Shown: positions 1-9,554, numbered from the stretch's first letter. The stretch is 64,000 bases of DNA from Thalassospira lucentensis MCCC 1A00383 = DSM 14000 (GCF_000421265.1 NZ_ATWN01000009.1:164168-228167); one strand, 5' to 3'. Program-made: numbers and translations. The notes: a model not told the origin generated them from the letters alone.

Positions 1-1
1 G

Positions 2-490
2 AGCCGGGTTGGCGACTGCGGGGCCATGATTGATGACCTAACAGGTGAAGACGGGATTGTTTGCGACGGTTTACGGCGCATTTTGTCGGGAACGTCGGCG
101 GCTTTGACGACGTCTGCTGATGATTGGGAGTTGCCTGGTGTTTTGCCATCCCGTTTACAACGCGTTCTCGATTGGGCAGACGTGCGAATGGCCGACCCGA
201 TTACGGTTGGGGATATGGCTGCTGTCGCGGTTCAGTCGGAAAGCAGCTTCTTTGTTAGTTTTCAGCGATATCTTGGCACAACGCCGATGCGCTGGCTTAC
301 CGAGCAACGCTTGCTTGCTGCACGCCAATTATTGCTTGGTTCTGATGATCACACCTCAATCGGGGTACTGGCATCACAGGTTGGGTTTACCGATCAAAGC
401 GCGTTCTCGCGCGCGTTTTCACGCCGCTTCGGACATCCCCCAATCAGGATACTCCGCCAATCGTCCAATCACCTGCGTGATATAAACTGA
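2..490 (+). CDS. AraC-family transcriptional regulator, C-terminal part (5' end outside window)
   Basis: The frame is open to the window edge, so the N-terminal ligand-binding half is probably cut off; the first visible ATG is at 26. The last ~100 residues form an AraC/XylS DNA-binding domain: two helix-turn-helix units with the typical run VGDMAAVAVQSESSFFVSFQ and, near the end, LASQVGFTDQSAFSRAFSRR followed by FG-HPP. It would bind DNA and control a nearby gene; the EamA-like exporter remnant 90 bp downstream on the same strand is a possible target, but nothing in the sequence proves it. Domain call is firm, effector unknown. Confidence 0.82.
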   Translation, partial: SRVGDCGAMIDDLTGEDGIVCDGLRRILSGTSAALTTSADDWELPGVLPSRLQRVLDWADVRMADPITVGDMAAVAVQSESSFFVSFQRYLGTTPMRWLTEQRLLAARQLLLGSDDHTSIGVLASQVGFTDQSAFSRAFSRRFGHPPIRILRQSSNHLRDIN

Positions 491-577
491 AGATATCCTC
501 AAAAAGTCCAGAGTTTCGGCAAAGACATAAATCATCAACCGTCCAATGATCGTGCCACGATTATTGGAAACTTGGGG

Positions 578-1494
578 ATGGTGATGATGTCATTAAGGCA
601 ACAGGCGTTAGCCGCGCAAAAATCAAAAGCAACCTTTGTCGGATCGATTGCGGTGGTACTTTGGGCCTTGCTGGCTCTTTTCACAACAGAAGTCGGCACC
701 ATTCCGCCTTTTCAACTGATCAGTCTGTGTTTCACGGTGGCGGCAGTTTTCAGCGCTGTCTCAATCATCGTGCGTGGCAAAAGTGTTCTGTGTGTTCTGT
801 GTCAGCCACTTGGTGCTTGGTTGCTTGGTGTTGGTGGATTGTTTAGCTATCACTTCTTCTATTTTGTCGCATTGGCCAATGCACCAGCGGTCGAGGCCAG
901 TTTGATTGCATATCTTTGGCCTTTGCTGATTGTATTGTTTTCGGCCCTTTTGCCGACGGAAACGCTGCACTGGTATCATGTTGCGGGGCTGTTCTTGGTC
1001 TTGGTGGAGCAGCACTTCTGGTGACTAAGGGGCACGGTCTGGCGTTTGAACCCGAATACGGGTTTGGATATGGGGCTGCCATCGTCTGTGCTTTGATCTG
1101 GTCGGCTTACTCCGTTTTAAATCGGCGGTATGGCGCGGTTCCGGTCGAGGCCGTTTGTGGGTTTTGTTCCGGTGCGGCTGCTCGTGGGTTCGCAACACAT
1201 TGGGGGGCGGAGAACTGGGTGTCGCCAGATGCACCACAATGGTTTGCCATCATCGGTTTGGGACTGGGCCCGGTTGGTGCGGCGTTTTTTGCGTGGGACT
1301 ACGGAACAAAACATGGAAATATTCAGATTCTGGGCGCCGTGTCCTATGGCGCGCCGCTGTTCAGTACTGTTTTACTTATCGTCTTTGGCAAAGCGGAAGC
1401 GACGCCGACCGTCATAGTTGGGTGCTTAATGATTGTCGCCGGGGCGCTTGTCGCGTCGCGCGAAATGGTGCTGCGTTCACGGCGAAAAGCATAA
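578..1494 (+). pseudogene. EamA/DMT-family transporter, frameshifted
   Basis: Two overlapping frames together spell one ten-helix EamA (drug/metabolite transporter) protein. The first frame (to 1024) gives helices 1 to about 4 and ends ...LHWYHVAGL; the second (to 1494) resumes with GLGGAALLVTKG and carries the second EamA half ending with a positively charged RSRRKA tail. The break falls in the G-run at about 993-998: adding one G to GCGGGG would read V-A-G-A-V-L-G-L-G-G and restore the whole protein. Several ATG/GTG codons cluster at 578-589, so the exact start is uncertain. Either a real single-base loss or a sequencing error in a homopolymer. Confidence 0.8.
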
Positions 1495-1693
1495 CGTCAT
1501 AGCCCATCACCCATCCGACAGTCTTTATCAAAGTCTTGCAATCATCAGAGATGAGGTAGTCGGCACTCACATTTACGTGACCATACGTAGTAATACATAT
1601 ATTTGTGCTGTGCAGTGTCATGTAAGTGACTTATAGTCGCCCAGTACTTGGGGAGGGGGCGTTTGTAATATTTTACGCACCAAGGACACGTAA

Positions 1694-3469
1694 ATGACGC
1701 AGGTAAAAGCGGACATTGCACAGGATCTAAAATTGGCAATGTCGGCCGCCGAGTTTGACAAGGCGGCCAAAATTGGTGCCCGGATTCTAAGGCTGCACCC
1801 AAAGCGGACCGATATACAGGTCATGACTGCTGTGAGCGAAATGCAGGGAAAGAACCCTCTGCAGGCCGGGCAGAGATTACGGCGTATCTTCCGCACATTA
1901 CTTCCGAATGATCGTTTTTTGGGACCTGTATCGCAGAATCTTCTGCAATATGCTTACATTACAAATGACTTTAGTTCAGTCGAGTCGGTGATGGAAGAAC
2001 GCCATCGCGCCGCGCCGCAACATTCCGTTTTTGCCTTGATGCTTGCAGATGTTATTTTCCGTCACCAATGCAAGTTAAGTCCGGGGCGCAGTTATGCGCC
2101 AAAACTGGCTCAGGCAATTGAACTTCTGGAAAACACGGCACCGTCTGACTCGTACTATCGAGACATGCAAACACTTTTGGCGCGGATTTATCTGTATCAA
2201 GAAGAGCATGAAAAAGCGTTTCCATTGCTTGAAAGCATCACCCAAAAGCAACCCCAAAACAGGGCGTTACGTGAACTGTTGGCGTCCAGTTATGCGATTG
2301 CTGGGGAAGTTGAAAAAGCCGTTTCAACCAGTCTTGCAATCATCCATGATTTTCCTGATGCAGGGGCGCAGCCTTTTATCATCATTTCATTTATGCGCCC
2401 GCAATCCATGCCGGAAAACGCACGCGAGCTTCTGACTGAGATTGCCATTAACCCGCAAAACGATGCGGGACAGGTTTATAAGGCGTCATTCGCGTTGGCG
2501 CGGATGGATGAGGCCGATGGCAAGATGAAGTCGGCATTCGACTGGTATCAAACCGGACATGATGCAAACCGCAGAGCACGACCAATTGACATGGTCGCAG
2601 AGTTTCACGAAATGAAGCGTATCGCAGAATTGGCGCGCGATAACGTCACCGCCGATCTTGGCGATGTCAAAGACGTCTCGGCAGAGAAAGAAGATGGGCC
2701 CATGCCGATCTTTATTGTTGGCATGCCGAGATCGGGAACCACTCTGTGCGAGCGGATTCTTGGGGCGCACCCCGATGTCTATGCCGCGGGCGAAATTGGC
2801 GACCTTGCACGGATTTTGACTGAGGTCGTAGGTCGTTACTCCATTGCTGAGCAGGTTGCGCGGTTGACTAAGAAAAACATCGCTGAAATTCGCAAACGCT
2901 ATCTTGCGGCGATGAAGGCATATGCTCCGGATGCGCGATTTGTTGCCAACAAGACACCTGCTAACTTTTTGCGATTAGAAGTGATCCGCCGGATATTTCC
3001 AGAGGCGCCGATCATTCACACGCATCGTCATCCTCTGGCGACGTGTCTTTCGATCTATACAACGCCGTTTGCTGTGCCGATGCGCTTTGCCGATGATCTT
3101 GGCGATTTAGCCGATTACTATCGTGGCTATGACACTCTGATGAACGTGTTCTTTGAAACCGATCAGCACGGGATGCTTTATGACCTGCGCTATGAAGACC
3201 TGGTAGCAAACCCCGAAGCTGTTGCTAAGGATTATCTTGCTCACTGCGGATTGGACTGGCATGAGCAATGTCTTGAATTCTATCGCGACGGTAAGACATC
3301 GACAACTGCAAGCATGATACAGGTGCGTCGCCCGATTAATAAGGATTCCCTTGGCAAGTGGCAACGGTTTGAGCCCTTTATTGGGCCACTTGCCGATCTG
3401 GTTGCCGACATCGCAGTGCCTGATAAAAAAGCAGATAAGAAATCGACCCGCAAAACGTTTGCGGCGTGA
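1694..3469 (+). CDS. TPR-repeat sulfotransferase family protein
   Basis: A 591-residue protein with an N-terminal half of degenerate TPR helices (about residues 1-310) and a C-terminal sulfotransferase domain. The PAPS 5'-phosphosulfate loop is visible as IVGMPRSGTTLCERIL around residues 340-355, and the 3'-phosphate-binding region as THRHPLATCLSIY around 445. The C-terminal RRPINKDSLGKWQRFEPF is typical of this family (Sulfotransfer_3 type). It would transfer sulfate from PAPS to an unknown, possibly peptide or glycan, acceptor, with the TPR part holding the partner. No signal peptide is seen. Two paralogues lie at 11991-13715 and 13818-15572. Family call firm; substrate not known. Confidence 0.85.
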   Translation: MTQVKADIAQDLKLAMSAAEFDKAAKIGARILRLHPKRTDIQVMTAVSEMQGKNPLQAGQRLRRIFRTLLPNDRFLGPVSQNLLQYAYITNDFSSVESVMEERHRAAPQHSVFALMLADVIFRHQCKLSPGRSYAPKLAQAIELLENTAPSDSYYRDMQTLLARIYLYQEEHEKAFPLLESITQKQPQNRALRELLASSYAIAGEVEKAVSTSLAIIHDFPDAGAQPFIIISFMRPQSMPENARELLTEIAINPQNDAGQVYKASFALARMDEADGKMKSAFDWYQTGHDANRRARPIDMVAEFHEMKRIAELARDNVTADLGDVKDVSAEKEDGPMPIFIVGMPRSGTTLCERILGAHPDVYAAGEIGDLARILTEVVGRYSIAEQVARLTKKNIAEIRKRYLAAMKAYAPDARFVANKTPANFLRLEVIRRIFPEAPIIHTHRHPLATCLSIYTTPFAVPMRFADDLGDLADYYRGYDTLMNVFFETDQHGMLYDLRYEDLVANPEAVAKDYLAHCGLDWHEQCLEFYRDGKTSTTASMIQVRRPINKDSLGKWQRFEPFIGPLADLVADIAVPDKKADKKSTRKTFAA

Positions 3470-3539
3470 CGTCATTGGGGCTTTCGGGGTAGAAAGGCTT
3501 CTTGCAAGATCAAGAACCCGAAAATGCCGGAGCGCCCAA

Positions 3540-4514
3540 ATGACCCGTAAAATCCCAAAAGCAGAGCTGCACTTGCATCTTGAAGGTGCGATGACGCCGG
3601 CGCTTGTACGGTCCTTTGCCATGCGAAATGGCCTTACGTTGCCTGCTGGGATTTATGATGATCAGGATCGGTATATCTGGTCGGATTTTCCCGAGTTTCT
3701 CATGAGTTTTGATAAGGCAAGTGCCGCGATCCGCACGAAGCAAGATTATGCCGATCTGACGTATTTCTATCTGACCGAGCAGGCCAAATCAGGTGCGCTT
3801 TATGTCGAGCTGTTCTGTTCACCAACCCATGCGGCTGAATGCGGGATTTCGTTTGGTGATCACCTTGAAGGGGTTGTCGATGGCATTGATCGTGCAGAAA
3901 AGGAGTGCGGCATCATTGGCCGGGTCATTATGACCTGCGTGCGCCATGTCGGCGGTGACATCGCTGTTGAAGTTGCCAAAGACACTGTTGCATGCGGCCA
4001 CCCCTATGTCGTTGGCTTTGGCATGGGCGGTAATGAAAGCATGTTTTCGCAAGAAACCTTTTACCCGGCATTCAAGATTGCCGCAGATGGCGGTCTTGGC
4101 TGCACGACCCATGCGGGCGAGGTGCAAGGTCCGCAGAGTGTTTGGGATGCGATTGATAAACTGCCAGTGACCAGAATTGGGCATGGTGTTCGCTCAATCG
4201 AAGACCCGAAACTGGTTGAGGCACTTGTTAAGCGTGGCATCGTTCTTGAGGTGTGCCCGGGATCAAACATCGCACTTTCGGTTTATCCCGATTTCGCAGC
4301 CCATCCGTTGCGTAAACTTTATGAGGCTGGCGTCAAGGTGACGCTGGGATCTGACGATCCGCCGTTCTTCCACACAAGTTTGGCCGATGAATATCAGTGT
4401 GCACAGGATGATTTTGGGTTCAGTGATGCGGAACTTCTTGGCATTACCCGAACCGCCCTTGAGGCGGCCTTTGTCGATGACGACACCAAAGCTTTGCTGA
4501 TCGCAAAGCTTTGA
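3540..4514 (+). CDS. add: adenosine deaminase
   Basis: Hydrolytic deamination of adenosine (or a close purine) to inosine, cytoplasmic purine salvage. The start at 3540 is chosen because GGAG sits 9 bases upstream and the protein then begins MTRKIPKAELHLHLEG as expected; a longer open frame reaching into the sulfotransferase gene is not supported. In the 324-residue product the metal ligands are H11 and H13 (HLHLEG), H191 in THAGE with catalytic E194, and D272-D273 in LGSDDPPFF; RIGHG provides the other active-site His. The family also contains adenine deaminases, which are hard to separate by eye. A terminator follows at 4562. Confidence 0.85.
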   Translation: MTRKIPKAELHLHLEGAMTPALVRSFAMRNGLTLPAGIYDDQDRYIWSDFPEFLMSFDKASAAIRTKQDYADLTYFYLTEQAKSGALYVELFCSPTHAAECGISFGDHLEGVVDGIDRAEKECGIIGRVIMTCVRHVGGDIAVEVAKDTVACGHPYVVGFGMGGNESMFSQETFYPAFKIAADGGLGCTTHAGEVQGPQSVWDAIDKLPVTRIGHGVRSIEDPKLVEALVKRGIVLEVCPGSNIALSVYPDFAAHPLRKLYEAGVKVTLGSDDPPFFHTSLADEYQCAQDDFGFSDAELLGITRTALEAAFVDDDTKALLIAKL

Positions 4515-4561
4515 CCACGTTTCTGCTGCCTATGAGAGCAAGGTGAGTTCTGTCCTAAATG

Positions 4562-4590
4562 AAAAGCGCCCTGTCAGAAGGGCGCTTTTT
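4562..4590. terminator. bidirectional rho-independent terminator
   Basis: The hairpin AAAAGCGCCCT / AGGGCGCTTTT with a short loop lies between the convergent add and PhyH genes. It has A-run and T-run flanks, so it can serve both strands. Confidence 0.85.
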
Positions 4591-4612
4591 AAATGATGCG
4601 TGCAGGGTTGGA

Positions 4613-5584
4613 TTACCAGCGCGTTTTCCCCAGAAGCTTTTCGCCAAGCGGCGTCAGGTTTGCCCGGTCATAGCGGGTTTGTTCCCAGTTGCGTGGATCA
4701 CCTGGGAAGGCATGGCCGCGGGCGGGAAGACGTTCGGACCAGCTTTTGACCCGCCAGTCGATGAGTTCCTGTTCCTCGGGCGTTGCCGGTGCCATCGAGA
4801 TATATTGTGCAATACGTGATTGATCCGACCGGTTGGCGCGAATGCCATGCGCCAGCAAGCTGTTGAAAATCACAAGATCGCCAGCCTTCATCTCTATGCG
4901 CTTTGGTTCATAGGGGATGTTGTCCATATCCGGGCGGAACGGGTCGCGACCTGATGGTGCCGTTTTGCGCCATTGCTCAAAATTGGCAAATAAATCAGGC
5001 ACGCATTGAAAGCCGCCCATATCGTCGGTGGTATCAACCAGCGATAAAACACCCTGCACATTAATTGGCAAAGGATCGGCCGTCGTATCTGCATCCCAGT
5101 GAATGAAGCCGTCAAATGCACGTTTACCGGTATTGGGCGTGTTCAGGTTGGCACGATCAATCGACACCCAAAGATCAGTTCGATCCCAAATATCAACAAA
5201 GGCGTCGTAAACGCGCTGTGTCTGACGGTTGTCCCAAAGTGTCTGATGATTATAGACTTCGACCATGCCTGAATTGTTCAGTTCGGTCATTGCATGGTCG
5301 CGCATTTGCGGCCGGCTCCAACTGGCCGGATCATTCGGGTCCATTTCCTGAAATTCCCACAGGAAATCGCGGGTCGCACGGACCTGTTCATCGGGAACCG
5401 CATTTGGCACGACGACATAACCATAGGTCTGCCAATGGGTAAAATCATCCTCGGATAAAACGCGAAGCGGTAACGTCTTTGCAAGGTCGCGCAACTGTGC
5501 ACCACGAACCTCCTTAACCGACGCATTGCCGGGACGATCGGCATTGGGGGTGTTTGACATTGGGGCGTTTGCCAGCATCGACAT
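4613..5584 (-). CDS. phytanoyl-CoA dioxygenase (PhyH) family protein
   Basis: Fe(II)/2-oxoglutarate-dependent hydroxylase of the PhyH family, 323 residues. The iron triad is readable as H162-x-D164 (HWDADTT) and H246 (LLAHGIRANRS); an arginine a few residues later (R252 or R258) would hold 2-oxoglutarate. The ATG at 5584 is preferred over one 28 codons upstream because GGGAGA is 7 bases before it. It is transcribed away from an AraC regulator at 5733, which suggests that the regulator controls it. Substrate unknown: family members hydroxylate acyl-CoAs, ectoine and many small molecules. Not a membrane or exported protein. Confidence 0.83.
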   Translation of the reverse strand: MSMLANAPMSNTPNADRPGNASVKEVRGAQLRDLAKTLPLRVLSEDDFTHWQTYGYVVVPNAVPDEQVRATRDFLWEFQEMDPNDPASWSRPQMRDHAMTELNNSGMVEVYNHQTLWDNRQTQRVYDAFVDIWDRTDLWVSIDRANLNTPNTGKRAFDGFIHWDADTTADPLPINVQGVLSLVDTTDDMGGFQCVPDLFANFEQWRKTAPSGRDPFRPDMDNIPYEPKRIEMKAGDLVIFNSLLAHGIRANRSDQSRIAQYISMAPATPEEQELIDWRVKSWSERLPARGHAFPGDPRNWEQTRYDRANLTPLGEKLLGKTRW

Positions 5585-5732
5585 TGCGGTATCTCCCGAG
5601 TGCTTTGTTTGTGACAGGTTGAATTCTAATCTCTGACCCGGGAAATTGCCCACTGACAGCACGGACAAATACTGATACTATTCGGTCAATATTATCCAAT
5701 ATGTATACCGTATAAGCGTGATTGGTATTTAA
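5585..5732. promoter_or_regulatory. divergent promoter region between PhyH and AraC genes
   Basis: This 148-bp space holds the promoters of both genes. It contains an AT-rich stretch with a repeated AATATT/ATTATCC motif around 5686-5702 that could be an AraC-type operator. No strong -35/-10 pair could be singled out. Confidence 0.45.
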
Positions 5733-6677
5733 ATGAAATTGCTGTTTGAGCATGTCCAGATTGCAGCAGATCGGTCTTGGAAGGGATTGCACCGTAATTT
5801 GGAAGCAATTCCGTTCGAATGGCATTTCCATCCTGAATATGAATTAACCCTGACGCTAGGCAGCCATGGACAGCGATACGTGGGCGACCATATCGGGTCG
5901 TATGGCGAGGATGACCTGGTTCTATTGGGGCCGAATTTACCCCACACATGGCACTCAAAAAATGCCGGCCCACCGTCGGTAACGCTAGGTGGTATGCGTG
6001 CTCATGACGCAGCCCTTCAGGTTAAGGGACGGCGTAAGGGGCATCAGGCGTTTGTTTTCTGGTTCACGGTGGACTGGATCAATTCGATCTGCAAAACCAT
6101 CCCCGAACTATCATCGCTGGGAAAAATCCTGCTTCTGTCGCGGCGTGGAGTGAAGTTCGATGTAACAATTGCGCGTAAGGTGGCCAAGCTTGCAACAAAT
6201 TTTGATCAGGGAAAACCGGCAGATCAGCTTGTGCTTTTGATCGAAGTGCTGCGCACCTTGATTGATGCCAAAGACCTCAATCCGCTGGCCTCTGATCGGT
6301 TTAATGCCGATGTTCCGGGTCGCGACGATGCCAGTCGGCTCGGCAAGGTGCTTGATCAATTGCATGGTGCCTATGTCGAGCCCGTCAGCAGTCGTGTGAT
6401 CGCACAAAATGCAGGTATGAGCGAACGCACATTGCGGCGCTTTTTTCAGCGCCATATGGGCACAAACATTCAGGATTATCTGATGGGGTTGCGGCTTGGG
6501 CGTGCGGTCAGTCTGTTGCTGTCATCAGATATGCCGATTTATTGCGTAGCGGAGGAGGCCGGTTTTCAGAATCTGTCACACTTTAACCGTCAGTTCCGTC
6601 GTCATCGTGGCGTGGCGCCAAGTGCATTTCGAAAAATGCGCTTTGACGGGGTAGAAATCAGCACGTCATCCCGGTGA
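5733..6677 (+). CDS. AraC-family regulator with N-terminal cupin
   Basis: A 314-residue one-component regulator. Residues ~25-80 form a cupin-like sensor (FEWHFHPEYELTLTL ... LLGPNLPHTWHS) and residues ~205-310 the AraC helix-turn-helix pair (SRVIAQNAGMSERTLRRFFQ and CVAEEAGFQNLSHFNRQFRR, then HRGVAPSAFRKMR). It stands divergent from the PhyH dioxygenase, a common arrangement for a regulator sensing the substrate of the neighbouring enzyme. The ligand cannot be deduced. Confidence 0.88.
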   Translation: MKLLFEHVQIAADRSWKGLHRNLEAIPFEWHFHPEYELTLTLGSHGQRYVGDHIGSYGEDDLVLLGPNLPHTWHSKNAGPPSVTLGGMRAHDAALQVKGRRKGHQAFVFWFTVDWINSICKTIPELSSLGKILLLSRRGVKFDVTIARKVAKLATNFDQGKPADQLVLLIEVLRTLIDAKDLNPLASDRFNADVPGRDDASRLGKVLDQLHGAYVEPVSSRVIAQNAGMSERTLRRFFQRHMGTNIQDYLMGLRLGRAVSLLLSSDMPIYCVAEEAGFQNLSHFNRQFRRHRGVAPSAFRKMRFDGVEISTSSR

Positions 6678-6690
6678 GTTGTTTGGGATG

Positions 6691-7632
6691 TCAGCCAGCG
6701 TTTGAAAGCCACTCGGCATGATGGCGTGAAACATGCAAATCAAATGCTGCCCAGAATTGGTCGCGAAGATAGTCCTGCTCTTGCAAGATTTCATGCCGGG
6801 CTTCGGGAATTTCGCACATGGTCACATTGGGATGGTTGCCAAAAAGGTCATTTGTCGTGGTGTTTGACACAACCTGATCGTTGCCAGCGAGAACCATGGT
6901 GATAGGGGGGAGGCTCATGGCGTCTGCAGGTGCCGCAAGTTTGCCCATGAGGTTGGCCTGAGTACGAAAACAGGCATCAAGCCACCCTGCAGAAACGCCG
7001 CCGATGACAAGGTCTGGCTGGGCTGTCAGCAGCGCAACATTACGAGCATATCGCGTGGCATCAGACGTTAAAAGGTTTTCCGGCTCAAATGCATTCAGCG
7101 GTGACAATGCCTTTTGACCCGGAAGGTATTGCTGATCAAAACCGTATCGGCATAGGCTGGCGGATAAGAACTGTGCCGCAATCGCCAGCCAATCCGGACC
7201 ACCCATGCCAAAAAACGGCGCCAACATCACAACACTTTTCCAAAGGTCAGGTTGCGAAAGTAGCATCTTCATGGCCACGAGCCCGCCCGTCGAATGGGTT
7301 AAAAGCATTTCGCACGTTATGTCATGCTGATCTTTGATATGGGCCATAATACACGCAGTATCAGACACATACTCCGTGATATCTTTGATATAGCCCATGA
7401 TGGGATCTGACGTCGCGCGATCAGAACCACCTTGCCCGCGGAAATCAAACGTGACGCAGCCCAACCCACGTTGGGTCAGGTCCTCGGCAGTTTCTTGATA
7501 TCGTTCGATATATTCGCCGCGCCCCTGCAGAATAAGGACATAGGCATCCGAATTACCCCGAGAAGGCGGGCTGATGCCATAGCGTAACCGCACGCCATCT
7601 TTATTGGTTACGTGATGCAGGGAGAAATTCAT
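6691..7632 (-). CDS. alpha/beta hydrolase, lysophospholipase / monoacylglycerol lipase type
   Basis: A 313-residue cytoplasmic serine hydrolase of the PldB/Hydrolase_4 group. The family hallmark LQGRGEYIERY (residues 35-45) corresponds to the loop near the oxyanion hole; the nucleophile is S114 in THSTGG; the acid is in VLAGNDQVV and the base in EARHEIL near the C-terminus. It would release fatty acids from lysophospholipids or monoglycerides, though exact substrate is inferred from family only. It ends 14 bp from the convergent AraC gene, with no obvious terminator between, and starts about 50 bp downstream of the secreted hydrolase gene, so the two may be co-transcribed. Confidence 0.82.
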   Translation of the reverse strand: MNFSLHHVTNKDGVRLRYGISPPSRGNSDAYVLILQGRGEYIERYQETAEDLTQRGLGCVTFDFRGQGGSDRATSDPIMGYIKDITEYVSDTACIMAHIKDQHDITCEMLLTHSTGGLVAMKMLLSQPDLWKSVVMLAPFFGMGGPDWLAIAAQFLSASLCRYGFDQQYLPGQKALSPLNAFEPENLLTSDATRYARNVALLTAQPDLVIGGVSAGWLDACFRTQANLMGKLAAPADAMSLPPITMVLAGNDQVVSNTTTNDLFGNHPNVTMCEIPEARHEILQEQDYLRDQFWAAFDLHVSRHHAEWLSNAG

Positions 7633-7681
7633 TCAAATGCCTGTCTCAAGTTCCGTTCAAGCCGACGTCAAAACCGCATAT

Positions 7682-8998
7682 CTATTCTACGGGATTTGGG
7701 GTCGCCGGGGCACGTGACATCGCGATGAAATGCATGATTTTCTCCATCATGGTGTTAAAATCCGGGTTAAACGTCGCACGTCGCAGGGTTCCGGGTGTCG
7801 CACCGTCAACAAGGTTGCGTTCACCGTAAACTGCATCGGGTGCTGTTTGGCAGGTTTCCTTGTCTTCTTTGTTGTCATAGTGACCGCAATCAGGATGTTT
7901 GCCATCAAGCCCGTAAACAGGATCGTTCGGCGAAAGAGTAATGCCGGTATGAGCATGGTTTAACGTTCTGAAGTCCGCATTTGCAGACTTAACAACGTCA
8001 ATACCGTCACATTGGGTTTGTTCGTCGGGGATTTCGATTTCCCCTTGATACCAGACCATATGACGGTTCGGGACAGTCACCTTTTCACAGAAGAAATCAA
8101 GCACGATAAGCGGGTCGATGGTTTGGTCATCCGAACTGACCGCAACGAATACCGGAATGTCGACAGTGCCAATTGATCCATCGCGATAGGGGGCGGTGAG
8201 CAAATGAAACTCTGCCGCACCATTCATCGCCATCGAACCATATTTCCCCGGATCATTGTTTTCACCCTTGCCCGCCCAATTTTTGACATAGCGGACATAG
8301 GGGGTGAGCCATGCCATGCCGCTGCGCGCAGAAAAGCCGGGCGATAGCATGACAAGGGCGTTCAGGCGATCATCGTGATCAGCCATATCATAGTAACGCC
8401 CAATCAGGGCCGCACCGGTTGAAAAGCCGATGGGAATGATCTGTTCTACTTCCGGGCCAAACGATTCAACACCGAATTTAACCGTATCCATCCAGTCCTG
8501 ATATGCAACGTCCATAAGGTCGGCGGGAACCGTGCCATGCCCAGGCAACAACACACCATGGAACGATGCGCACGGGTATTTATCGCGCAAGGCATCGCGT
8601 ACGTCACTTAACCAATATGGACTGTCCGTAAGCCCATGGACCATGACAAAGCCCAGATTTTTGCCGCGCGATAAGGTGACATCACCATCCGCACAGGAAT
8701 TTCGGTCTGGCGCAATGTCGTAAGGCGCGCGCATTTCAACAACTTCATCCAGACTGAACGATCCAAACGGCTGTTTTTCATCGGCGAAGCGCGTGCTTTC
8801 TAACACCGTGCGAATTTGACTTCGGGTGTTTTTGACATAGTCAGGAAATGCACCATTGGGCGAGGGGGCCTGAACGGCCATGCCAGATGGGGAAAGGGCA
8901 TCGGCGTTGGCGGCCTGTATTGTGCTTACCCCCGCAAGCAGGCCGGTTGCGATACTGATGGAACAAAGTCGTAATCCTATCGCGTGACGGACGGACAT
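7682..8998 (-). CDS. secreted alpha/beta hydrolase
   Basis: A 438-residue protein with a Sec signal peptide (positively charged start, hydrophobic run ISIATGLLAGVST, cleavage likely after ANA near residue 32). The mature part is an alpha/beta hydrolase: VMVHGLTDSPYWLSD, nucleophile in PIGFSTGAALIGRYY, acid in SSDDQTIDP and base His in HAHTGITL. Several cysteines in the C-terminal third suit a periplasmic or extracellular protein. GGAGA lies 8 bases before the ATG. It lies upstream of another lipase-like gene on the same strand, so the pair could process exported and imported ester substrates; that is inference. Confidence 0.8.
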   Translation of the reverse strand: MSVRHAIGLRLCSISIATGLLAGVSTIQAANADALSPSGMAVQAPSPNGAFPDYVKNTRSQIRTVLESTRFADEKQPFGSFSLDEVVEMRAPYDIAPDRNSCADGDVTLSRGKNLGFVMVHGLTDSPYWLSDVRDALRDKYPCASFHGVLLPGHGTVPADLMDVAYQDWMDTVKFGVESFGPEVEQIIPIGFSTGAALIGRYYDMADHDDRLNALVMLSPGFSARSGMAWLTPYVRYVKNWAGKGENNDPGKYGSMAMNGAAEFHLLTAPYRDGSIGTVDIPVFVAVSSDDQTIDPLIVLDFFCEKVTVPNRHMVWYQGEIEIPDEQTQCDGIDVVKSANADFRTLNHAHTGITLSPNDPVYGLDGKHPDCGHYDNKEDKETCQTAPDAVYGERNLVDGATPGTLRRATFNPDFNTMMEKIMHFIAMSRAPATPNPVE

Positions 8999-9074
8999 GG
9001 GGCATCTCCAGAACTGGGGCGAGTGTGTTGATCAATTGCAACCTTAACGCGGGCATCGATCATGTGCGAGCAAC

Positions 9075-9103
9075 AAAAAAAGCGGCCTTTATCAGACCGC
9101 TTT
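9075..9103 (-). terminator. rho-independent terminator after the OsmC gene
   Basis: On the minus strand AAAGCGG and CCGCTTT form a stem followed by a run of seven T. It sits between the end of the OsmC gene and the start of the secreted hydrolase. Confidence 0.75.
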
Positions 9104-9149
9104 AAAAGTATGTCGACTTTCGGCACCGAGATATCATGGTGCGTCTTGG

Positions 9150-9554
9150 TTATTCCATGATTTCCCAGCTATGGGTGATCTCTGCCGCCTTGGACAGCAT
9201 GATCGAGGCAGAGCAATATTTTTCCGCAGATAATTCAACAGCCCGACCGATTTTAGCTTCGTTCAGGTTATCCCCCTTCACCTTGAAATGCAGGTGAATC
9301 TTGGTGAAGACCTTAGGGTCGGTTTCAGCACGTTCGGCTTTGACATCGGTTTGCACATCCAGAACGTTCTCGCGTCCTTTTTTAAGGATATGAACGACAT
9401 CAATTGACGAACATCCGGCAATGCCCAGAAGAAGCATTTCCATCGGGCTGGCACCAAAGCCATTTTCCCGGTCGCCATCCATGACAACACCGTGGCCACT
9501 GCCACTGGTGCCTGTGAAGGTCAGGTTCTCAAGCCACTTTACCCGTGCTTCCAT
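9150..9554 (-). CDS. OsmC/Ohr-family peroxiredoxin-like protein
   Basis: About 134 residues from the ATG at 9554, which has AGGA 8 bases upstream; an ATG 12 codons earlier has no good ribosome site. The domain carries the family marks: GFGASPMEMLLLGIAGCSSIDVV with the first redox cysteine, and EKYCSASIMLSKAAEI with the second. OsmC-type proteins reduce organic hydroperoxides with these paired cysteines in the cytoplasm. This one is closer to the YhfA-like subgroup than to Ohr, judging by the LLLGIAGC run. It is monocistronic, with its own terminator. Confidence 0.87.
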   Translation of the reverse strand: MEARVKWLENLTFTGTSGSGHGVVMDGDRENGFGASPMEMLLLGIAGCSSIDVVHILKKGRENVLDVQTDVKAERAETDPKVFTKIHLHFKVKGDNLNEAKIGRAVELSAEKYCSASIMLSKAAEITHSWEIME

